Source of the DNA: Mariannaea sp. PMI_226
Lineage: Eukaryota > Ascomycota > Sordariomycetes > Hypocreales > Nectriaceae
DNA length: 64,000 nt
Direction of reading: 5' to 3'
Assembly: GCA_024336345.1 (NCBI GenBank)
Contig: JANFOG010000002.1
Coordinates: 2,542,001 to 2,606,000 of the forward strand
Both the position numbers and the translations under genes were made by a program. Of this stretch, positions 49,823 through 58,741 are shown piece by piece; position 1 is the first letter of the stretch, and every line of letters starts with the position of its first letter. The notes beneath the pieces are model-generated. The model was not told where the DNA came from. It did not search any database and saw nothing but the letters and a program-made list of their open reading frames with translations.

Positions 49823-50735
49823 ATCAACTACAGGATAATACTACGTATCAAGATTTTGCTGTATTGTTCAATTGCAGTGGAAAGCTGCAAGTCCAACTAC
49901 AACTTCAGACCACCTGAACAATTGTATGAATATTGTGAAGCACAAGAGAGAGGGTCATGGCGAATACTACAACTGAGATATTTCTTTTTCCCCAAATCAG
50001 GATCCCTCCTTCTTGATCTTGTTGCCCTTCTTCGTCATTTATTTTCTTCTGTTTCTCCCCCCTTTCACCATCACAGGGCGGGCCTGTATTCACTTCATGC
50101 TCACCTGCATATGCTTTTTTTCCTTTTTTTTTTTGGGCAGGCAGTGAAAGGGGGGGAAGAGGGAGGGGAGGTTGGGCAACTAGAAAACTAGAAGAGAACC
50201 GGGAGAATGCTATCCCAGTACGCCACATCTCGAACCCGGATCCGCATCGTGAGTCCATGTAACGGCCGAGCTAACTAATGAAGAAGAAGCTTAGCTGTTA
50301 ACTATGTCAGTCCTTGCTGTGGAGATACTCCGTATTGTAGTCCCAGGAAGAGGGAGTGAGTGAGTTGTGTATTTGTATTTGTATTTGTCTGTATTTCTTG
50401 TGAGAGACTACTCTTTCTATCTCGTAAACTGAGTGTTTTGTTGTGGACCAAGAATGGCATCATATTTTTTCTCTTCCCGTAAGAACCTTTTCCTTTTGAG
50501 CTTTTAATCTCTTTTTTGCTTCGCGTTCGTCCAATGAATTGTCTCACCTTATAGGGGGTGTACGCAAGACTGAGGTGGCACAAGCCATGAAACAGGATAG
50601 ACTGCCCACTCTCACCAGAGAGCCAAACAGAATCGCAATTATCCGTCCTAAAGAACAGTCCCATCCACAGCACTGCGGCACATACAACGGAGCTTCAAGG
50701 GAGAGGACACCAGTCTGGAGGGGGAAGGGGAGAAA

Positions 50736-50755
50736 GGGGGGGGGGGGGGGGGGGG
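50736..50755. repeat. Poly(G) homopolymer, 20 nt
   Basis: This unusually long uninterrupted G run is preceded by other G4 runs within 20 bp. Its length may be unreliable if the assembly came from error-prone reads. Confidence 0.8.
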
Positions 50756-51513
50756 CTACGGGACCTCAATCCCCTTAGCAGCATGTCCTCAGTCAGCCAC
50801 GATCGTAGTCAACCACACGAAATCGGGTATCAACTGCGGATTCTAAGCTGCTGGACTGTGAATGGTCCTGCAGTCCGGCTAATACATAGTACCATCTTGC
50901 GGTGATGCGTGTCTCAAAGGCGCATTTCTTAGCTTCTTCTTGCCTACATGTGCTGTAGCTATCTATGAGGCAACCACACTTCTTGGATAGACCAGAGTTC
51001 AGCATTATAACACCCCCCTCCCACTCGGCATTCTGGTGCTTTTTCGGATAGCGGAGCTTCTTTGGCTCTTCCATTTTCTCTTCTAATCCCTTTTCTTTTA
51101 CTTTCTTTTCTTTTTACGAGAGGGAGGGGGCCTCTTCCTACTTTGTACAGCCTACTGTAGGTATATGGATGACGGTCTTGTGTAGTTCAACACTAGCATA
51201 TAATTACGTAGCTACTACATTCGCTTTTCTGACACCTACCTTGCTACGTAATAGTGGTTGTACCGAGTATTTGTATAATAATACGATTGTATGTGGAAGC
51301 ACTGTTACGTAGTTACACCATCATGTTCATGCCGCCTCCCTCCCGTGATCAGCAATGTCAGTGACAGTCCCGTCATCGGGCATCCCCGATAACGCAGGAG
51401 ACATTAGCAATAAGCAATACAGTCATCACGGAGTGGGACAAAGAAAATACTGCATGCTTGGAACCCATCGAGAGAAACGGGTACATATTCGTTTGACGCC
51501 CATACTCGTTCAT

Positions 51514-51576
51514 CACACACACACGCGCGCGCGCATACACACATACATACACATATACATATACATACATACGCGC
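51514..51576. repeat. 63-nt strictly alternating pyrimidine-purine tract
   Basis: CA, CG and TA/CA dinucleotide blocks follow each other with no break in purine-pyrimidine alternation. The CG block (about 51523-51535) is the part most prone to left-handed DNA. Confidence 0.9.
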
Positions 51577-52463
51577 CCGAGTGAGATGGGACCGGTCGAC
51601 AACGGAGCATGACTGCCATACTAAGTTAATCTTGTAAATGAAGAAAGAAAAGAAGAAGAGAGATAAGAAACCCCTTAATGGGAAATAAACAAGATAGCAC
51701 GATTTATCATTGCAGTTTCCGCATTCAGAGAGAAAAATCCAGTCTATCCAATGGATGATATCAGCTAACAAGCTCGAGAGGAGTCGAGTTCTCCGGTGCT
51801 AACAAAAAAAAAGACGGCTTTTATTACCACTTTCTGTTGAAACACCAAAAGTAGACCGACTAGAGCCGGGACATCAGCTCATTTTTTGCCCACAGTGACC
51901 CGCCCTCTGCCCTTACATAGTGGCGTCAGGTTGGCCATCAGTGCACACGTACAGTAGCTTCACTCACAGACTCCAGCAGACCGGGACCTTGCATCCGCTT
52001 GCCAGTCCCCGTTGTCACACAAACGGGCCCTAAAGTGAAAAGGTAATTTAAACAAAAAATCTGCGAAGGGTGCCAAAATTCGTGCTTCCTATTTCCGTCC
52101 GTACTGCCCAAGTGGACACTGCGCGTGCAGACAACAACTACTACATAGCACGTACGTACAGCGATCAACCAACGAAACATGTTAACAATTGTACATTCAT
52201 CTCCCGGTTGCATCTGTCGGTGAGACTGTCGCCGCAGCCACGGTTCTGGGTAATCGTACAGTAGTAATCCCACAAGGCAGATCGGGGTTACCGCCGCACA
52301 TGAGCAGCCAATTCCGCCCATTTTCGTCCTCTACCTGCTTTCTGCTGTCATGGTTTTTTTTTTGTATCGATATCCACTGTGTGTCACGATATATACATCC
52401 CAATTCTACGGTCGTTCCGGTCTGGCATGAGCTGTGATGATGTCGTGAGACGGAGGCGCCATT

Positions 52464-52504
<41 letters not shown>
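52464..52504. repeat. CA microsatellite 1
   Basis: A 41-nt alternating tract is made mainly of AC units with TA at the ends. Confidence 0.9.
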
Positions 52505-52669
52505 CCTGCTCCTAGCCAAAGATGCACCTCAAATCCTCCCGTTCAAGCGGAAGCAAATAAAGGCTGTCCTATTCTCACATGATGTTCCCGGCAATGATGA
52601 GTCGGAGGCTGTAACCCTCCCCCAGCCCCTTTACGCTGCTTGTACGTGATACAAGCAATAGGTTTTACA

Positions 52670-52672
<3 letters not shown>

Positions 52673-52709
<37 letters not shown>
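52673..52709. repeat. CA microsatellite 2
   Basis: This second AC tract is of similar length and orientation, about 170 bp after the first. Confidence 0.9.
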
Positions 52710-52710
<1 letters not shown>

Positions 52711-54253
52711 TACGCACGAAGAGAGGTTAGTTGCTTTTGACTTCCAGGAGCGTTGGTCAAACATTAGCACATACACATTGCTGTGACACTGGGCCAATTG
52801 TCGGAGAGGAAAATTCGTGTCTCCAAGATAGCAATAGCTCAGTTATATGAACACAGAGCTGGCAAGGCTCCTGGTGAAGCACGGCTATTCTTCATGATAT
52901 CTCTTATTCCCATTTTACTGCCATATCTAATTACCGAATTTACCGATGAAGAATGTTGCACACAATGCAAATTTTCGTCCCCGTGTTCGGTCTCACAACC
53001 CCAGCGAGAATACGATGGGGGAGACTACTTTGTGCTGTACATCTTGGGATTCCGAATTGTGCAGGAAAGAGTCAGTGAATATGTGCTATGTACTACAAAG
53101 GAGTCCGTACAGATTAGACGGGGACAGGGATCGCATTGGCTTGGACACTCTCTCTGTCACCCCCCTGCTTCCTCTCTCGTCGATGAGCAAATGACATCCA
53201 AATGGCGCGCTATGCAGCCCTTCTCCCCCTCTTCGGGGAACGTACCGAAAGCCACCCGGCTACCGAGACATTTTGATGGGGGCCATGGCCCTGCCCAACA
53301 CAATCGAGGCGTTGTCTCTCGTTTTGATGTCCTGTCAGTATTGGACCAATGAGCGTTGCCGCTGAGAGAAAGGTCCGACGCGCCGAACTTGCAGTAGCTT
53401 GCTTTCACTCTACCTCCATACTGTCCCTCTCCTTCTTTGATTTGTTTATTTCTCTTTTGGTTTACCCCCTGTTTGTCCTCCCACATCCCTATCCCCATCC
53501 CCGAACGAGAATAGTAAAACAGAGGGGGGGAGAGCAGAGGGGGAGGGGCTATGAGAGGGATGAGTGATACATGTCTTTGCTCGGCGTAGTAGCGCAATCG
53601 AGCAACACGAGGCAAAGCAGATACCCAAAAGTGTCAAAAGCAATGCCCAGCCAACTTCCCGTCATTACCTCAGAGACAGCAACCGGACTCAAAATGAGGT
53701 GTTGTCTGGAGGGGGAAAAAAAAAAGGAAGGGACAGGGAGTGGTTTCAAGGTGGAGATTGGACTGCATGTGCGTGTTACAACTAACAATGCGTCAGTCCT
53801 ATTCACTGTATTATGTCTTCTCAGACTAGGTGACAAATCAGCTTACAGACGAGTATTCCGGGGGGGGACTGACTTGTCTCCCTGGTATGGCTTGGTTACT
53901 GGTCGTGAAACTGGTTGTCTTCGTTGGTCTCGCTAGAACGTGTGTTTGATGCCCGATGTGTGACCATGATGACGAGGAGCAAGTGTGTTTCAGGGAAAAG
54001 GAAGGGGAGAGAAAAGGTTCAGGGGAGGAAGCTCGGTCGACATGCCTTTGGTAAGGGGGAATATGGAATTCCATCATTTCTCATTTCTATCTTACCAGGA
54101 ATGCCATAATCCATCATTCTATATTCATTAAGCAACAATTGTGTCGGTTGCTTGCTTTCTTATCCATGGGTGGACAGTCTTCTGTCGTTGAACTTCCTTC
54201 TCTATGTTGCAAACAGCCCTTTGATGTCATTCGTGTCTCTTCACCCCCCTTTC

Positions 54254-55185
54254 TCATAGCTTCAAGGCATTCGAAAGCTCGATTGTCACTCGGCCACCCT
54301 CGCTACGTACCACCTTGACAGACTCAAGGTCCTTCACTACCCAGTCTGGCCCAGCGGCAACGACCTGCTCGGCAGTATGACTTGTCACGAGTCCTAGAAC
54401 CTTGCACCCGGCCGCCTTTCCAGCTCGGATCCCCGCGGGGCTGTCCTCGAGGACAAGGACCTGGGCGTTGTCGCCCTTGAGGCCGATGCGCTCGCGGCCG
54501 AGAAGGTAGCATGTGGGATCAGGCTTGCCGTGCTCGACGGACTCGGCAGTAATAAGGCGGTCCCTTTCAGGCTCTGGAAGAGATTGAGCTTTTAGCCAAC
54601 CTGTTACGAGAGGTACAGTGCCAGATGTGACAATGGCCCAGGGGCCAGAGGCGGCGATGATCGCGTCAAGCATGGCGCGGGCACCAGGGATCACGACGGA
54701 CATGTGACCGTAGTTCTTGGGCAGAACTGCCTCCATTTGTTGAGTGACTGATAACTGTGTGAGCAGTGTTTCTCTTCCGACTCTTGATGTTCCGGGGATT
54801 TCACTCGGGGGTACGTTGTTGGGTGAGAAGCCGAGACAGTCCAACTGGCACTCTGGTCCCGTCTTCGGTCTTCAGTGAGAGTATTCTACAACTTACATTC
54901 CCAGGTAGCTTTTTCTGGTGCTAGTATCCTTAGGACGTCTATACTCCGGCGTCCATGGGAAGTCTCGAGGATTACGGCTGGATCAACCCCGATCTCCTTG
55001 CCAATTCTTTTTTCAATGGCCAGTTAGTCAAAGGATCAAGCCTAGTTTTGTCAGGGGTGAACTCACGCCTCCCAGTGTTTGACAACAGCATCAGTAGAAT
55101 CGATGATGGTGCCGTCCATGTCGAAGAGGAATCCATCGAACGTGAGTTCCTGCTTGGGCAGGCTGAAGTCTGGCAGTGATCCCAT
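54254..55185 (-). CDS. GPP1: HAD-family glycerol-3-phosphatase-like protein (Gpp1 type)
   Basis: Exons 55185-55067, 55006-54897 and 54747-54254 give 240 residues. The HAD nucleophile motif is DMDGT (D22, D24). The substrate-helix region SHGRRSIDVL follows, motif II is TSGT, and the metal-binding end is VLEDSPAGIRAGKAAG. This layout matches Gpp1/Gpp2, cytosolic phosphatases that release glycerol from glycerol 3-phosphate in osmotic and anaerobic responses; closely related HAD phosphatases act on 2-deoxyglucose 6-phosphate, so the substrate is inferred. The intron 54896-54748 is long (149 nt), and the acceptor TTATCAG is preferred over CACACAG 8 nt upstream because it is nearer the expected join WEFTQQMEA. 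The frame is open upstream to an ATG at 55314. Confidence 0.85.
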
Positions 55186-56267
55186 AGTGTTGAGTTGAGT
55201 TGAGTCTTCGTTTGGCGGCCCAATTGAAAGAGATTGCTGCGTTCTGGATGTAGTTGATGAGATTTGGTTGAATCCTCCTGTAGTTAATAGGTGATGGTTT
55301 TTTTCTTCTGTCACTTGACCAAAAGCTCTGAGTCACTCCGCGGCTCCGAGGTCTTGCTGCTCAATCTGTTCGAGTTGTTCCGCCTCGTGTCAGTTTCACG
55401 AGACGGTAGCGGCCGTTGGAGTTTGACTCGGTGAGCATCTCCAATTGGCATCTCCGTTTTCAAGGTGTGGGCGGGGTGTCCCATGTAGGCTAGACCGCTA
55501 ATGGGTTCTATTGGCGCCATTTGACGGTTTCCACGGACGCAGAGCGGAGGTGAAGCTCGCCCCTTCGCATTCAGAATGCTCGCGAGTTTGATGTTGGGTT
55601 TTTCGGTGTGCGAGGAAACAAAGACATGTATAACTTCTTGGGTTGAAAATAATGTGAAAGGGTTCTCTGGCTGCACTGTGGTAATGGACCGTTCTCCCTG
55701 CATATCTGTGTGCAAGCATTTGCTACTTGAAGTGCCTGTGCGGGTATTGTAGAAAAGGAAGAGCAACAGTTAATTGAGAATTGAAAGGGATGAGTATCCC
55801 AAAACATGCTTGATTCACACCAGAAATATCTACTTATCGAAAATAGCTATACACCATGCACCCATTCGCTGTGGATATATATATATATATATAATTATCT
55901 GTTGAATTGACGGGACATGCATCCGTTTAGGATAATTAACCTTGCCTCGGTGCCTACCCTGTAGCTGCACGAAAAGCAGCCACCTTCACAATACCTGCAT
56001 TCGATTCGGCCCCACATGTACAAGATTGAGCGTCAAATGGAGATGCGTCTTAATGTACTCCGTGCGCAGACACTACCCACTGCGGAAACCCCGCGCCGGG
56101 GAAGCGAACTGAGCTGTCTCGATGTGACGTACCACGACGTCGCCGGCCACACGACCAGAATATGTTCTTTGCGACATGGGCACATGCTAGCGTTCTCTAC
56201 CGACAGTAACTTAGCTACAGTTTGATATTCGCTATCCAATAGAACCGGCAGAGGCAAGACAAGAGCC
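55186..56267. promoter_or_regulatory. Divergent region GPP1-like / pyroglutamyl peptidase
   Basis: About 1.1 kb separates two outward-pointing genes. It contains an AT dinucleotide run (55875-55893) and a GTACTCCGT word at 56055-56063. An antisense open frame of 151 codons (55311-55766) lacks family character and overlaps the likely GPP1 leader. Confidence 0.5.
55875..55893. repeat. AT dinucleotide run
   Basis: An uninterrupted AT microsatellite lies between two divergent genes. Confidence 0.85.
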
Positions 56268-57272
56268 ATGGGATCTCAAATCGGGGAACGAGAGTTGACC
56301 ATCCTCGTCACTGGCTTTGGCGTACGTTGATATCCTCACACATTGTTCACCAATTGTCCCTCCCCGCCCGTCCTTCTCAAGTTCCCAAGGTCATACGAGA
56401 TGGTAACACAGATCTCGCTGCGACAGACAAGCACATATCAGCAAGAGGGAGGATACGAGCACAATTACTCAGATAAATTTGCTGATCCCCAAATAGCCCT
56501 TTCGCGAACAGTACCCTGTTAATCCGTCATGGGAAATCGCCAAAGACCTGCCGACTTTCCTACCCGGTCTTCGGGCGAAAGACCCCAAGTCGAGATTCGC
56601 CGTCGATCTCCCACCAGTGCGCATCCTGGTGCACCCAGAACCCATCCGGGTTAACTATAAAGTTGTGAGGGGACTCGTGCCCTCGTTCTGGGACGGCGCG
56701 TACCTGGGTCGAAAGATTGACATTGCGCTGCACATTGGCATGGCCGGGCCTCGTCCGTACTACTGCATTGAGCGACGGGGGCACCGTGATGGCTACGAGC
56801 ACCAAGATGTGGATGGCGAGTTTCTCGACGAGAAGGAAGAGCGCAAGCCTGACAGTGACTGGATCTGGCGCGGACTACCCGAGGAGGTTCTGACGGACCT
56901 GGACATGGAGGATGTCTTGGAACGATGGCGAGAGCACAGTCCGGTTAGTAGCGATTTTTGAAGGCGTCGATTTGTGCTACCAAGATGGCAGGTGAATGCT
57001 AACACCGATTATCCCAGAAGGACATGGACCTACGCATATCGGAGGATGCAGGGAGGTATCTGTGTGACTTCATCTACTACTCAAGTATGGCGCACCTGTC
57101 CAAGCAACAACGACCCCGTAAGGTCGTGTTTCTTCACGTCCCAGCCGATGCATCCGAAACCAGTGTTACAAACGGACGGGAACTTGCTGTCAACTTGATC
57201 CGATCAATTGTAGAGAGCGAAGTGAGCAAGAAGCAGGAGAAGAAGAATGAGGGAGAGAGAGTAGGAAGTTGA
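56268..57272 (+). CDS. Pyroglutamyl-peptidase I (peptidase family C15)
   Basis: Exons 56268-56321, 56497-56943 and 57018-57272 give 251 residues, near the family size. The N terminus TILVTGFGPF is the conserved opening strand. The substrate-pocket motif HIGMAGPRPYYCIERRG carries the likely catalytic Glu at 110. DAGRYLC contributes Cys183, and VFLHVP contributes His207. The Cys-His spacing of 24 residues equals that of bacterial enzymes (C144 and H168). The enzyme removes N-terminal pyroglutamate from peptides in the cytosol. The first intron (175 nt) is longer than most in the window; it begins GTACGT and ends AAATAG. The C-terminal tail is basic and charged and may be disordered. Confidence 0.93.
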
Positions 57273-57952
57273 CACGGGGGAGTCAATTGTATGACAGGGC
57301 AGCGAGCCGCATATAGTATATAGGAGTCATTAATTGTAATTATTCAGACAACATATTTACAATGGGCAACACTTCTTTACAGTACATGATGTGCAAGGTA
57401 CTGCTGCATCATAATACGTATTCCAATGAGCTTCCAATATGAGTACGTACCTGGGAATGCGGAGGGGGCTCAAGCTTCGGGGAGCCGTGGACCACTGTGG
57501 CGGGTCCAATACAGTGCAAGCACAGTGCATCGGCGACCATTTCCTGCATTCCCGCATCCGGGGAGGAAAGCTGCTGACATTTCAGCACGCAGCTCTCACA
57601 GCATGCAGCTCTCACAGCATAAGTACTTACATTCCTTAAAATGATGAGTAAACCATTCACCGGCCCGTGGTCCTATTACTTCCAAATGGATACGCAGTCC
57701 AGAAAAACCACACTGGAGTGGCGGATCGGAGAGGCATGATTCGGGTCCGGGGCTCGCGGAGGGAGGGAAGCCGGGAAAGAATATTTATAAGGCTCCTCGA
57801 TATCGCTCTCCCCCACTTCTAAAACCTGAACACAGAACCATATCGTTTCGACGTACAACTTCGCCTTGTTAGATATATCCAGTATCGCCAAACCACTCTA
57901 ACTTGAATATTTCCTCTTCCACCGAGTATCTAAACAGAAACAAACCCTCAAA
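57273..57952. other. Intergenic region before the small cysteine-rich gene
   Basis: This 680-bp stretch holds the 3' flank of the peptidase gene and the promoter of the small gene. It includes a perfect 16-bp tandem duplication (57589-57620) and a CT/AC-rich leader just before the small gene. No other gene is seen. Confidence 0.5.
57589..57620. repeat. Tandem 16-bp duplication
   Basis: The unit GCAGCTCTCACAGCAT is present twice without mismatch in the promoter region of the small cysteine-rich gene. Confidence 0.85.
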
Positions 57953-58238
57953 ATGTGCAAGAAGGCTACCTGCGCTACCTGCAGTATGTTTATCCATCCA
58001 ATTCCTCTACCCTTTCTGCTCCGTCTTCTCCTACGCAGTTGTTCACCCTCCGTTTCCATACGTCCCCCGCCTCAGGCCAATTGACATTTAAATCACAGAA
58101 AAGACGTCGTGGTGGGGCTGCGGTGCTCATGTCCAGATGGTCCTCGATTCCATTCCTGAGGAGGAGCTCTGCGTGTGTGAGCCCAAGATCGATGTCCACG
58201 GCAAGGCCTATCCTCCCATGGCCACCTCGCCCAACTGA
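57953..58238 (+). CDS. Conserved small cysteine-rich protein, 56 residues
   Basis: Exons 57953-57983 and 58099-58238 join across a 115-nt intron (GTATGT donor, TCACAG acceptor) to encode 56 residues. The start is MCKKATCATCKK, the centre is SWWGCGAHV, then CVCEPK and a short Pro-rich end. Six cysteines, arranged CX4CX2C, a lone C in WWGCG and CXC, suggest metal binding or a small disulfide fold. There is no signal peptide, so an intracellular zinc-binding role is more likely than secretion. I recall similar small proteins with a WWGCG-H core as uncharacterised in many fungi; no function is known to me. Both exons are too short to be found by simple open-frame search. The leader upstream is C/A-rich as in expressed fungal genes. 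Confidence 0.8.
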
Positions 58239-58741
58239 CTCATCCGTCATGCCGCCGCACTTGTATTATGGACCAGGGGCAAGAGAGCCGGATATTCACC
58301 CACAGGAGTGGTTGAGGAGCCGTTATGAGGAGAGAGGAGCGTTGCAAGGAGTCTTTCTTTGGGTTGATAGATTGGGCTTGGGTCAGAATTAGACGTTGAG
58401 GGATGCCAGCATTGGAATTGGCAGATTAAATGAGAATATTTTCTAATGAAACCGGAGTGTTTCTCCTGCTGCTGGGTAGCCCATGTTGAATGACGACTGA
58501 GCTAAGTCACCGAGGACACTTTTGTTGACATTGACCCGATATGCCTCATTCTAAGACATCGTTCCGGCAAGACGCCCAACTAATGCTGAGGAGCGACAAC
58601 ATGCAGAATTTCTTGGTACCCAAGATATGTGATGTCCGATCGATTCATATATATATATATATCCCAAACTGAATATGTATTTCACTGCACTCACCTGTCC
58701 GTGGTCAGCCCAACAACCACTATATAATCGCCTTAACCCAG
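58239..58741. other. Convergent region small cysteine-rich gene / KEL3
   Basis: These 503 bp contain the 3' flanks of two convergent genes and an AT run at 58647-58662. No gene is seen. Confidence 0.5.

Larger units (their letters stand above)
39694..54253. other. Gene desert upstream of HTF1 (14.6 kb)
   Basis: No protein gene, tRNA, rRNA or transposon could be supported on either strand. The longest open frames (213 codons at 43121-43762 minus, 189 codons at 52783-53352 plus) have no domain, no consistent codon use and begin or end in low-complexity DNA. The region holds TACGGAGTA words, AGGTA/TACCT clusters, G runs, CA tracts and a 63-nt alternating purine-pyrimidine tract. Given its position, it probably contains the promoter, a long leader or distal control elements of HTF1. 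A non-coding transcript is possible but cannot be shown from sequence. Confidence 0.6.

Noticed and set aside
52783..53352. 189-codon open frame, plus strand, in the HTF1 desert
   Set aside because: No recognisable family, no coding-like codon preference by eye, and it is bordered by microsatellite DNA.
33279..54253. Transposon or repeat-induced point mutation explanation for the deserts
   Set aside because: No transposase or reverse-transcriptase fragments, long terminal repeats or uniform AT-rich decay were seen. A formal repeat search could still find short non-autonomous elements.
55311..55766. 151-codon open frame, minus strand, upstream of the GPP1-like gene
   Set aside because: It overlaps the probable leader and promoter and has no family features.
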